Shown here: one piece after another, positions 33,391-45,137 of the stretch
Position numbering within the stretch: the stretch's first letter is position 1
Layout of the letters: each line of letters opens with the position of its first letter
Assembly (NCBI GenBank): GCA_019925795.1
Contig: CM034313.1
Span: 27,705,710-27,769,709 of the forward strand
Source of the DNA: Dendrobium chrysotoxum
Lineage: Eukaryota; Streptophyta; Magnoliopsida; Asparagales; Orchidaceae
Direction of reading: 5' to 3'
DNA: 64,000 bases
Notes under the pieces: model-generated
What the model was told of the DNA's origin: nothing
The model's database searches: none
The model's input: only the letters and a program-made list of their open reading frames with translations
Translations under genes and position numbers: made by a program

Positions 33391-34545
33391 GGATGATCAT
33401 ATGTAGAGGAAACTTGCTCTACATGGAGGATCAGGATAGGATGATCATATATAGAAGAAACTTACTCTATATTGAGGATTGAGTTAGGGTGATCGTGTAT
33501 AGAGGCAACATGCTCTATACAGAGGATCGAGTCAGGATGATCATATATAGAGGAAACTTACTCTATATAGAGGATCAGATTTGAATAATTGTATGTGAAG
33601 AAAACTTGCTTCACATAGAGGATTGGGTAAGGATGATCGTATATAGAGGAAACTTGCTCTATACAGAGGATCGGGTCAGGATGATCATATATAGAGGAAA
33701 CTTGCTCTATACAGAGGATCTGTTTAAGATGATCGTATATAGAGAAAACTTGCTCTATATGGAGGATCAGATTTGAATGATTGTATTTGAAGGAAACTTG
33801 CTTTACACAAAGGATCGGGTCAGGATGATCGTATATAGAGGAAACTTGCTCTATACAGAGGATCGGATCAGGATGATCGTATATAGAGGAAACTTGCTCT
33901 ATACAGAGGATCAGATTTGAATGACTGTATGTGAAGGAAACTTGCTTCAAATAAAGGATTGGGTCAGAAATGATCATGTGGAGAGGAAACTTACTCTACA
34001 TAGAGGATTGAGTCTGCAATGATCATATATAAAGGAAACTTGCTCTACATAAAGGATCAGATCTGGAATGATCATATCTGAACGAAACTTGCTTCACATA
34101 GACGATCGAGTCAGGATGATCATATGTAGAGGAAACTTGCTCTACACAGAGAATCAGATTTAAATTGATCATATATGAAGGCAACTTGCTTCACATAGAA
34201 GATCAGGTCTAGGATGATCGTATATAATGGAAACTTACTTTACATAGAGGATCGAGATTTAAATGATCATGTACAGAGGAAACTTGCTCTATACAGAGGA
34301 TCGAGTTTGAGATGATCATGTACAGAGAAAACTTGCTCTACATAGAGGATCGAGTCTAGATGATCATATATAGAGGCAACTTGCTCTATATAGAGGATCG
34401 AGTCAAGATGATCGTATATAGAGGAAACTTGATCTATACAGAGGATTGAGTCCGAGATGATCATGCACAAAGTAAACTTGCTCTACATAGAGGATCGAGC
34501 CCGAAATGATCATGTGTAGAGGAAAATTGCTCTACATAAAAGATC
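33391..34545 (+). repeat. Tandem repeat of about 48 bp with covarying hairpin
   Basis: About 24 units, each made of GATGATC(A/G)TAT, a stem-loop, and AGAGGATC(G/A)GRT. The loop is (G/A)AAACTTG. The arms vary together: TATAGAG/CTCTATA, TGTAGAG/CTCTACA, TGTGAAG/CTTCACA. The minus-strand open frames here (33558-33977, 34267-34470) are 16-residue repeats that follow from a unit of 48 = 3 x 16 bp, not evidence for a gene. Confidence 0.85.
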
Positions 34546-36771
34546 AAATTTGGATTCTGGAATTTGAGATTTGAATTTGAATGATTTTTCAATTTGAATT
34601 GATTTAGTTTTGAATTTGAAGGTGTTTGAATTTAAAACTTGACTTGACGAATTTGAATTTAAAGGGTATTGAATCTATGGTGCATTTTGAATTTGATTTG
34701 AATTGATTTTGAATTTAAGGAATTTCAAATTTGAAATTTGATTTGATTTTGATTTATTTGAATTTGAAAATTTTGAAATTGATTTGATTTGAGTTTAAAT
34801 TTGGATATATTTTGAACTTGATTTGATTTGATTTTGAGTTTCAAAAGTTTTTGAAATTTGATTTTTAATTTGATTTTGAGTTGATTTTGAATTTGAATTT
34901 AAGTTTGATACTCGTTTGGCATGGTACTTCCTAAAGAGCCTCCTCAAAATTTGAAAATATTGGGTGGCATTCATTAGGGTTGATCAGTTAATTGGAAATT
35001 CCATTAAAGATCATTATTAAAATGAGCGATTCAGTCAAAGTTTATTCAAGCTTTACACTAATTTTATAATGGATTAGAAGGGGTCTCCAAAAGACTACGA
35101 CCAAGTCTCCTACTTAGAGAGTTCTAAAGTGACACAACTTATCAATATCTCGAATCAAACGTAACTTATAAACTTTCAAACTTTATTGAGCATGTATTTA
35201 ATTTTTATTTGAGGCCCTAGAACTCTTCCAATCAAAGTCAGGCACTCTGCTCAACTATAGTTTGATTTTGAACAACAAGTCTAAGCAAAGGAAACTATGC
35301 TCCTATGTCAGAAAGATTTAGGACCTAGTGTAGGGTGTGATTTGATTTTGAATGATAATTTTCAGTATTAAAAAATACTCCTCTAGTGGTATTAATCTTG
35401 GACCCAGCATATACTATAATTTTATAGAGAAGGCCTTAAACAAAAGATGTCTATGTGGAAGAACTCACACACATTCCTTAAGTACTAGATTTAAATTTTT
35501 ATCTGGAGTAGAAGATTCATTCTTCTTATTAGAAAACTTCCTCTAGCTATTTGGACCCTATCGAATTGATAAGAGGGAACAAATTCAGAAGTACAGTAAA
35601 AAGTTAAGTGACTCCAACTAACCTGAAAAGGTTTAAGGATTTAGGTTTTGTTGACCCAGACCAAGCTTTGTAGAAACTAAAATAGGGTTTCCCATGAATA
35701 TTTTGAATTAAAATCGATTTCAAAGAAGTTTAAGTTGAGTGAAGAAATTTGATCTTTTAAATTCTCTTACACGAGAGATTTTTATATCTTGATAGATTTG
35801 ATGCATGACGAAAATTCTGGATTCAATATTTTCAAAATCAAGCAATTTAAAGTTTACTAGGTCTTCTCAGATTTAAGGATTTCAAAAGGAGGAAAGCATC
35901 TTTCTTTCTTTTTTTTGGTGGCACACATTGCTCATCTTTTAATCTATAGTGCATTTTGCATTGTTTTTGAATTTTGACGCATTCGCGCATCTTTTAACTT
36001 CTGGTGCACTTCATGCATTTCTTGATTCTTAGCGCACTTTATGAATCTTTTTAATTCAATTAGATTTGAGAAGAGGCTGTACCTTCTTTATTTGAATGTC
36101 AGGATTACATCTCAAGCATAAGAGAAGAAAACTCATTTTCTTATGCAATGACAAATAATCTTCAAGGTAGGACCCAGTCTTTTTAAAAAGAATATCAGCT
36201 TGACTTCTTAAAAATTGTTGAACAAATTTTAAGCACGCAAGAGAAATCTATCGAAGATAGAAAATTGTAAGAATATTGAGAAGATTTTTATTTCAAAGGT
36301 CAACTTAAGTTTGATATTGATTTTAATTCAACAGTTAAATCAATCCCACACAAGAGGTGGGAGGGAGGGGTATTCAAACATTTGATAGAGTCAACAATAA
36401 ATTTCTCCTGCTTATGATTTAAAGTAGAGGTCAAGTTCTATTAAAAAGATAACTCAACTATCTTCAAAATTTGGATCCAGTATACTTGAGAAATTGATAA
36501 GTTTTCCTTAAAGAGAATTTGTAAATCTAGGTGGTAAGACCCAGCGGTGTGGAATTAAATTCCTATGATCTCTTTGGAGGTAGATACTGTTGTGGAGTCT
36601 GCACTATCCCTAGTTAATACGACATCATTTTAATCAAAATATTTATCACGATAGGACCTCATTAAAAGTTAAATTTCAACGATATCACTATCTGATATAA
36701 TCTTAGATTATTTTCTCTCTCTCTCTCTACTAGAGGCTTAGTAATTAAGAGAGTGGCACCCCGAGTAGTTT
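34546..36771 (+). mobile_element. Non-coding Tat-like 3' sequence
   Basis: 34550-34920 is low-complexity TTTGAATTTGA-type sequence. Around 35930-36055 four phrases with GCGCA or GTGCA followed by TTT recur about 40 bp apart. A short (TC)n lies at about 36713-36727. No convincing gene. Confidence 0.4.
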
Positions 36772-37500
36772 CTACACCTCCTCCTCTGTAGGTGATATAG
36801 TGGGACACGTATAGAAACATGACCTAACATCTTCTAGTAGAGTGGACGGGTCATAAACTTCATTTGGGGGCCTAGATCCTAGTGCTAGTGTTTGTTCAGT
36901 TCTGGCTTGATTGATTCTCACCATGTAGTAGTCGAGAAGTAGTATTGAAAATCGCACTCTCATTTCTAAAACCTCCTTCCTTTGGGCAACAGGAGAATGG
37001 TGGAAATGATTTCCACCAGGGAAGGGGTACATAGGAGGGGCAACAAATTCTTGACCAGCCTCAAATTTATCTTGATTTAAGGCTTTCGACTCAGCAGCCT
37101 TTCTAGTCTTAACAGCGTTCTTTCTGACTCTACGAAGGTAGTTCTTCTTTTTGTTCTTACTGACAACAGGGGTGCTAAAACTTGACCCAATCTCAGATTG
37201 AGATGGTAATTCTTCTATCATTATTGACTTCTAGTTCTTGTCCACCTGAGCAGAGGGTACAGTGGGTAAAGGGCCGATAGTGACCTCCATCTCAGAGATA
37301 GAGGAGTCAACTCTTGACCCTAAAGGAATCTCAACTAAGGGGATATCCCTTTATATTCCAGTAGATAAATTAGTCATGTCTTCTCTGTCGACTGATAACT
37401 TGAAGTCTTAGAATTCCATTTCAAACAAGATGAAATTACCAAAAGTGATTTCTTCTAATATCAAGTTTCTATCCATGGAGAAGATGAGTCCCAGCCATTT
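36772..37500 (-). pseudogene. Tat antisense ORF (relative to the plus-strand element)
   Basis: Open for 149 codons (37221 down to 36772), with a basic stretch KNKKKNYLRRVRKNAVKTRK near its start. Coding-like sequence extends upstream to about 37500 through stops (DIPLVEIPLGSRVDSS aligns with DIPISKLVLGLGLDSH of 12769-13044). It is antisense to the element and sits between the tandem repeats and the 3' LTR, like its relative at 12769. Antisense ORFs in this position are known in Tat elements; the protein's role is unknown. The basic region could bind nucleic acid or act in nuclear import, which is speculation. Confidence 0.6.
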
Positions 37501-38917
37501 GAGTGCTTAATTCCTGAAATTAATGGAAAGGTGATTTGAATTTGTTAATTTTAAAATTGAATTTGAATTTTAAACTTGATTAATTTCATTCAAAATTTTA
37601 TAACTCAATTTGACACATTTACATTCAACACAGTGGTTCATAGGATTAACGAGGAGAACTTAAGAGTTAAACTTGACTCTTTCGCTACACCAATTGATTT
37701 GGAGCAAAATGTCAAAGTTCAGATTTGATCAAGGCTTGAATTTTAGAGCTGGAATTGAATTGACTTTAAAGTGAAAATCAAATTCAAATTTCAAGTTGAA
37801 ATTATATTTGGACTCAAAGTTAGATTTGAATTTGAACTCGAGGCTCAAGTCAAATGGATCTTTCTTTAAATTTTATGACTTAACAGGTTGAGTTTCACTC
37901 AATTATGTAGGTTCACAAAATCGATATGAAAGATCTGGGGATCAGGCTCGACTCTTTTCGTTTCACCAATTGACTTGGGTCGAAATGTCAAAACTTGAGT
38001 TTAAGTTTAGAATCAAATTTAAAGTGAAATTTTAAGTTAGAATCAGACTTGAATTCAAGGTGAAAATTGAATCTAGACTTAAGGTTGATTTTAAATTTGA
38101 ATCTTGAGGTTAAGATTATATTCGAATTCAAAGTTGAAATTGAATTTCAATTGAGATTGAATTTAAGTTTGAAATTAGATTAAAACTTAAGGTTGGAACT
38201 AAATGGATCTTCTTTAAAATTTGAAACTCAACATATTGAATTTTATTCAAATATATAGGTTTATCAAATTAACTTGAAGATCCTAAGAAATTAGTTTTGA
38301 ATCTTTTCACCCCACCAAGTGATTTGGGGATGAAATGTCAAAGCCTAAATTTGACAGGAGAGTTTTAGATTTGCATTGCATATGTTCAATTACAATAGAA
38401 TGTTGTAGAATACACATGGCAATGATGATTAAAATTTATTTGAAAGATTTTTCTTCACTTTTGAAACTCAAAATGTTGAGTTTTATTTTCAACAAAATAG
38501 TTAACAAAAATTAGGGGAGAAATCTAGAGATCTTGACTTGACTCTTTCACTGCGCTGACTAGCTTAGAGTGAAATGTCAAAATTTGGATTTGATTAAGGG
38601 TTTAAATCAAGGTTTTGAGATTGAGGAATTTTTATAAATTGAGAAACTTAACACACTTGAAATTTGTCAGAGCATGTGAGTTTGTAACATATACAGAATG
38701 ATTTTGAAAAGATTGACTTGACTCTTTTGCTCTATCAATAAACTTGGAGGCAAGATGTCAAAGCCTGACTTGGAGGGAGGTCTCCTACACTCACCTCTCT
38801 TTTCACATATCTTAATTGAGTTGGCCACATTCACCCAAGGGAGATATGGGTAGAGCGACCAACAGAAGAAAGGTAGCTAAAACTATCGATGCAATAAAAT
38901 TCATAGCACTATTAAAA
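37501..38917 (+). repeat. Irregular tandem repeat before the 3' LTR
   Basis: A core of about 55 bp, GACTCTTT(T)(C)...CC(A)ATTGA(C/T)TTGG...GAAATGTCAAA, recurs near 37673, 37945, 38295, 38545 and 38718, separated by 170-350 bp of variable sequence. Non-coding. Confidence 0.7.
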
Positions 38918-38954
38918 ATGGAGAGAGATTTTCCCCGGCGGAGTCGCCATTTTT
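38918..38954 (+). promoter_or_regulatory. Tat polypurine tract and conserved LTR-edge sequence
   Basis: GGAGAGAGATTTTCCCC followed by CGGAGTCGCCATTTTT, directly before the LTR start. The minus-strand element has the same order in reverse complement at 12021-12060, which supports both LTR edges. Confidence 0.55.
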
Positions 38955-41433
38955 TGATTTGATTGAAAAAGTGTAGTTTTGAAAAGGTTAATTATCTTTG
39001 GGAAATCTAAAAATTGATATTTAAATTTTAATCCTGAAATTGAACATCCATTAGTGATGATATACTACCTCGAAAGGCAGAGATAAAATCTCCTGATGGA
39101 TTCAAATTTAGAATTATAAATATGATCCTAAATATCATAGCTAGATTTAGGAGGGAACCACATATGATCTCAAAGGATCAAAATAAAGTTCAATTAAATA
39201 ATTGGCTACGATAATCTGGATAAATTATCATTTATTTCATATTCAAAATTATATTAATAAATGATATATCATCCCGAAGGAAGAAGATATCATTCATTGT
39301 TAATTACATGAATATGACAATAACGATCGCCATTTTTTTGTTTGATTTCCCAAAGGTAATTAATTAAGGGTTTTAAAAATTTTGATTTTGAAAATCATGT
39401 ATGGTTTTTTAAATCTCTTACGAGCGTAAGCCCTTAGTTAATTACATTATTGGAAATCAAAAATTTCATATGAAAACTCTCGATTAAAATAGCGATATAA
39501 ATTTTATTTAAAGAATTCAAAGTTCCATCTCAAAGGAGGTAGGGACTGAAATTTCAAATGAGATTGGTTCAATAATGAACAGTTCTTTCTGGAGGTCAAA
39601 GGATGAGGGGTAGGAGGTGCTTAGGATTCTGAATCACTTCAGAAGCACCCAAGCCTATCCTAAGTGTTAGGCTTGAATTTGATGGAAAGAGACTTAATGT
39701 TTGAGTGATCAATTTTATTAGAAAGTGTGAATTAGATTCCCGAAGGTTGAGGTCTTAAGATTAAAAATATGTCTCAAAACTTAAGTCTAAAATGGGTACT
39801 AAAAATTAACTACCCAAAACCTAGCTAATGCAATGCAAACCTGGACTTAGCCTGGCCTGGATTGAGGAGCCAGCTAAACCACCTAAACGCTTCAAAATCA
39901 TGTGTCTAGTTTTTATGCAAGATTGGGTAGGGACATTATTTAAGATTGAGTTTAAGGAAAGTAGGGCCGACATCTAGAGCAGATCCCTAATTGGCCCCTT
40001 TGACTTATGTTGGGTCAAATACTTAAGCTAGAAATGCAATTAAGAATTAGACTCAATTTTAATTTGTTGCTAATGTGATGCATGCTAGTTGACTCAAATG
40101 CTTTAAATCAGATATGAAGTAGTTTTCAAAAAAGGCTTAAAAATAGTTTTATCCTAGAGATTGCACAACATTCCCTTGACATGACTGCCCTTAATAGGTC
40201 GAGTGGCCTGCTAGAATCCACAAACGGGGAGGTGCCTAACAAGGTAGAGAAGATTTAATATGAATGCATGAAAAACTCTTGACGGTCTTGGCTAACTTCT
40301 TAAAAGCGTTAGAGTTTCAATGTGAGCTTAAATGTTTTAATTTTGTTTAAGTAGAAATAGTTTTAAGCATGTCCTCATGAGCCTCCGATCGAATTCCAGG
40401 CTAAATCAAAACATGACATGCAAGATCACCAAAAAACTAAAAAAAGCAGGCAAATCCTATATCACAATCAAAATCAAACATTCAACAGTAATCAAATTAA
40501 TTAAATTAGAATTCAAACTGAAAGTCCATGTGGCAAGTGCCTCTTAATATTACAACCCAGGGTCTACAGGAAAAGTAAAGTGCCCGGGTACCCCTGACTA
40601 CAACCTGAATTCTACTCCTAAAAGACAAGTGATTTTGAGATTTGAGATTCTTCTCGTTCTTCACTTCATCATCCTCCTGGAACTCCCAGGATGGTTGGGT
40701 CCAGATATCCAAATGAAAAGAAACTCCCCCTCAACAGGAGTGTTATCTTTTCTTTTTGGATATTTGAAGTCATCCTAATTTGGATCTCCAAATGGATAAG
40801 AACTCTCCCCTAAGGGATGTTCCTTCCTCTTTAGATTCCAAATTGGATGCTTAAAATCTCAATCTCAAAGCACTTAAAATATTACAACTCAATTCAAATT
40901 AAATTACATTAATCAAAATTTAAAAATCTAGACTCGATTCTGCAGAGTTATCCTAATAATCAGCAGTTATATAAACATCCCAGGTAGCTAATATTTCAAA
41001 ATTTAGATGCTCAAATTCATAGCCACATTTGGCCATGCTCTTTTAATTTAAAGGGGGTCTTAAGCGATCTGAAGCACCTGTAGAAAATGTCGTTAATTTT
41101 TAAAAGCTTAATTTTATTATGCCCCCTTTAATTTTAAATGTCATGTGCGAGCACGGCCACCTACATAAGATTAAATTAGTATAAATCATCCGTAACCTAG
41201 GGGTAGATCTAATGCACAATAAATCACAACACAGAGTGCAAGAACTAAAATAAATAATCAATCACTTAATTCTGATAACCAACACGTAGTGAAAATCATG
41301 AAAAAACTAGGCACACACAAGTAGCAGAAAAATAAACATCGGCCTAGCCTAATACTAGAGTTGGTTGTCCTAGGAAACCATCTAAAGTGTGTGAGGTAGG
41401 CTGTGTGGTTTTGATATATCCTAAGTAGGGTAA
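38955..41433 (+). mobile_element. Tat-like element, right LTR copy
   Basis: About 2.48 kb, paired with 13603-16068. Ends at GATATATCCTAAGTAGGGTAA, after which the sequence becomes Tat pol instead of the non-coding interior seen after the left copy. It may therefore be the 3' LTR of the element at 13603 or the 5' LTR of a neighbouring one. Confidence 0.7.
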
Positions 41434-41755
41434 ATTTGTAACCATTCTTAATTCAAGAGATCACGATCTATGAGGATGCAACCAAAAGGGTCCTCTTCCT
41501 ATTCTAAAGTTGAGATCAAGATTAAGGAGGAAATAGGTGAGCAAAGCTTCATTCGAATCCAAAGATCAAAAGGATTAAAAGAGAAAGAAAAAAAGGAAAA
41601 GGATTAAGAAATGCAAGGATCAGATAGCAAAGATAACCTTGACATCGTGGTCCTTAGGCCTCCGAACATAGTACCTTAAAGAAGTGGGAGGATAGCCCAA
41701 AGGGTATGGGGTCGAGGCTGTGCATTGTTTGAAAGAAGAATAACCCTAGTATATA
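41434..41755 (+). mobile_element. Link between LTR copy and Tat pol
   Basis: Purine-rich, without a clear primer site. 41609-41755 has coding-like character in one frame (GCALF, LVYIDPESSFDEQPKK) and is probably the end of the protease-RT linker. Gag and protease are missing. Confidence 0.35.
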
Positions 41756-43390
41756 TTGATCCAGAATCTAGTTTTGATGAGCAACCAAAAAAAGGGTATT
41801 GTAATTCCTTTTGATTACCAAAGTAAAAATCCTCCGCCAAGATTTGATCTCACTTTAGACCAGGATAGTGACCCTAAGGATGACACTCCAAAGGTTAAGA
41901 GTGACAAGCCTGAATTGACAATGTATGAAAAGCTTAGTTGGAGAATTGAGGCTTTAACCTTAACCCGACTATCTACGAGCAGGGTTGAAAATGATGTAAC
42001 CCTCGAGGATGCAAGTTCCAATAAGTTAATAGAATTACCTTTTGGCTACTTTCCTGTCTATGTAAAGAATTCTTTTTCCAAAGGTCATGTACCATATATA
42101 TGGACTAAGGGTCAGGCTAGATATCATGAAAACATTTGGCATACAAAAATCAAGAAAAATTTAACAAGTAGTATCATCTTTGGTACCATTTGTTCGTTTG
42201 ATGACGACGGATATTGCTTAATGATAACTTATCATCTTGAATCCCAGAATATCCCTACTGAAGTTGTTGGCCCTCTTAATGGACTCTATTTGGAGACTTT
42301 AGATGATCCCAATGAACTTCAAGTTCGGGATGCATCCCTTGAATTTGAGGAAGAGATTAAATGGACAATCGATGAATTAAGAGAAGTTAACCTGGGAACC
42401 GATGATAACCCTCACCCTACCTTCATAAGTACCCTATTGAGTGAGGATGAGTCTCAGGATCTAATTCAACTTTTGTCCAAGTTTAGGGACTGCTTCACCT
42501 GGATATATGATGAAATGTCAAGCCTGTCCGGTTATATAGTAGTTCGTAGACTTAAAATCCAGCATGACGTCATTCCTGTTAAATAAGAACCTCAATGCAT
42601 GCGTCTAAAAATCAAGCAGTAAGTCATTTCTAAAATCAAGAAATTGGTTGAGGCCAAATTTATCTTAGAGGAACAATATCCCTCTTGGGTAGCTAGCGTG
42701 ATGCTGGTTCAAAAGAAGAATGATGAAATCTGAATTTGTGTTAACTATAGGGATTTGAATAAGGTGTCCCCCAAGGATGAATTTTCTTTACACATACCTA
42801 AACTTATCATGGACATTGCCTCCTCACATGTTATTTTCTCCTTTATAGATGGCTCGACTTATTACAATCAAATCAAGATGGCCTTAGAAGATGAGAGAAA
42901 CACTACATTCATAACTCCCATAGAAATCTTCTATTATAAGGTGATCCCATTTGGCCTTAAAAATTATGGTGCAACCTACCAGCGCGCTATTACTCATATC
43001 TTTGACAACTTAATCCATAACTAAGTTGACAGCTACATCAACAATTTGGTTATTAAGAGCAAAGTTAAAGTGGCTCATATATATGACTTAAGAGTCATTT
43101 TCAAGCGATTACGTCACTACGACCTCAAAATAAATCCTTTAGTGTGCCTTCGACATCACTTTAGGAAAATTCTTAGGATTCATAGTAAGGCACCATGGAA
43201 TCGAGATTGATCTTACCAAAATTGAAGCCATCTTGGATATGCCACCTACTAAGAGCCTTATCCAATTAAGGTCTCTCCAAGGTAGGTTGGCATAATTAAG
43301 AAGGTTCATATCCAATCTTTTTCGAAGATATCAACTCTTCTTTGTCCTAACAAAGAAGGATACTGAATTCATATGTGACGAGAAATGTCA
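41756..43390 (+). pseudogene. pol: Tat-lineage reverse transcriptase
   Basis: A 276-codon open part (linker plus RT N-terminus) continues in the same frame through stops at 42584, 42620, 42731 and 43022. Motifs: LVEAKFILEEQYPSWVASVMLVQKK, ICVNYRDLNKVSPKDEFSLHIP, YNQIKMALED, TTFITPIEIFYYKVIPFGLKNYGATYQRA. These are the diagnostic blocks of Ty3/gypsy RT of the Tat group. The active-site Y-[IV]-D-D reads Tyr-Ile-Asn-Asn at 43034-43045, so both catalytic aspartates are lost, each explained by a G-to-A change. A frameshift follows near 43140. Inactive. Confidence 0.85.
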
Positions 43391-44473
43391 AAGTGCTCTC
43401 AAAAGAATCAAAGATTATATTTCTAATCTGCCAGTTCTGTAGCCCCTATTCTATGGAAACCTTTAATTCTCTATACTACAGCCCAAGATGAGTCCTTAAG
43501 TGCCCTATTAGTGTAGGTCAATGAAGAGGGGAAAGAGAATGATCTCTATAACCTAAGCTGAAGGCTTCTTCCTACAAAAATTAGGTACCCTTCGATTGAG
43601 AAGCATTATCTTGTCTTAATTTTTACAACCCAAAAATTAAGATACTATATACTTTCTCATTCAATTAGTTTGATTTCCAGAATCAATCCATTGAAATATC
43701 TTATGACCTAACCTACATTATCAAGATGTTTAGCTTGATGTTCTATGATATTCCTTTAATTCGAGATCACTTTTATTTGCCTACGTGCTGTAAAAGGACA
43801 AGCTATTACTGACTTCCTTATGGCACGCCCGTTGCCAGCCGATTCTCCTTTAAATGGTGATATACCTAATGAACAAATCATAAGTTTAAGGGAAACTGAT
43901 GTCTCTATCTAGGAATTATATTTTGATGGTGTAAAATCCTCTCAATGGGGAAAAACCCAAAAATCTTAGATCCCCAAAAAAGTTAGAATTAGCCTAATTT
44001 TCATAACACCAAAGAAAGGAATGATGCATTTTTCCTACCACTTATCAAAGATTTACACAAATAATGTGGTCGAGTATGAAGCTCTAATAACTAGCTTAGA
44101 ACTTGTAATTCTAATGAAGATTAAAGAGATTAAAATCTATGGTGATTCTCAATTGATAATTAGCAAGGTTGCAAAAACTTATAAGATTTTGAATCCTAAC
44201 CTCTTCAAATACCACCAATACACTAGTCACTTGCTCGAGTAGATCCTTGTCGTAACTTTGTATAGGGTTACCCGTGGAAGTAATTCTATAGTGGATGCCT
44301 TAGCGAAGTTCTCCAAAGAATTTTCATGTCCAGAAGAAGACTCCATTCCTATAGAGATTCAGGGTCGTCAATTCTTATCTCCCATAGATTTAGAGCACAT
44401 CAATAAGCAATCCCCCAGGTCCTTTCTACCTCTTCAACAACAGATGAAGAAGGTGACTGGAGATGATGGTTAA
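43391..44473 (+). pseudogene. pol: Tat-lineage double RNase H region
   Basis: First RNase H: LYTTAQDESLSALLV, EGKENDLYNLS, IRYPSIEKHYLVLIFTTQKLRYY (about 43460-43665). After a connection (AVKGQAITDFLMARPLP, about 43788-43840) comes a second, archaeal-type RNase H: ELYFDG near 43916, TNNVVEYEALITSLELV near 44060, IKIYGDSQLIISKV near 44133, and RVTRGSNSIVDALAKFS near 44265. A second RNase H of this kind is a hallmark of the Tat lineage. Stops and frame changes make it a pseudogene. Confidence 0.85.
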
Positions 44474-45137
44474 TTGACTACCTTCAAGAGGGAAAACTCC
44501 CCCATGATAAATCCCTCTCCAACCAGATCAAGAAATATGCTCTATCATATGCACTAGTCAATAACATGTTATACTATCGATCGTTTGATCAGATGTGGCT
44601 ATGTAATTTAGAAAAATGTGAGGCCCTGAATATTATTAATGAGGTATATTCTAGATTGTGCGGTGCTCATGAACCGGGTCCAAAAATGAATTTGAAGATC
44701 AAAAGACTTGGATGTTACTGGCCTACGATGATTGATGATTGCATGAATGTTGCAAAATGTTGCCATCAATGCCAAGTCCATGGTTTGGTATTACATCAGC
44801 CACCTAATGTGTTACATCCCACAATAGCTTCATGGACCTTTGAAAGTTGGGGCATGGATGTTATCGGGCCAATCGACCCTTCTTCGTTGAAGGGTTATCG
44901 CTTCATATTAGCTACAACTAATTACTTTTTAAAGTGGGCATAGGCAATTCCCCTATGCAATGTAACATCACATCATATTTTAAAATTCTTTCATGATCAT
45001 ATCATGTATCGATTCAACATACCCAGCAAAATCATAGCTGATAATGGGTTCGCATTCAAGTCAAAAAAAATTAATAGTTTCATAAGAGGCCATAACATTG
45101 ATTGGAGATACTCAACAATCTTTTACCCTAAGGTTAA
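44474..45137 (+). pseudogene. pol: Tat-lineage integrase, truncated
   Basis: Zinc-binding HHCC region (GAHEPGPKMNLKIKRLGCYW...CCHQCQ, about 44666-44772), then the catalytic core with Asp in WGMDVIGPID and Asp in IIADNGFAF. A TAG at 44941 lies where the core reads ...KWA-AIP. The third catalytic residue (Glu) is missing because the sequence is cut at 45137 by the Sirevirus B LTR. Confidence 0.87.

Noticed and set aside
33558..33977. 139-codon minus-strand ORF with 16-residue repeats (and 34267-34470)
   Set aside because: The repeat unit is 48 bp, a multiple of three, so one frame without a stop stays open by itself. The hairpin explains the sequence better than a protein does.
31955..34545. 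CRISPR-like repeat array
   Set aside because: Units are contiguous and degenerate with no unique spacers, and the context is a plant retrotransposon.
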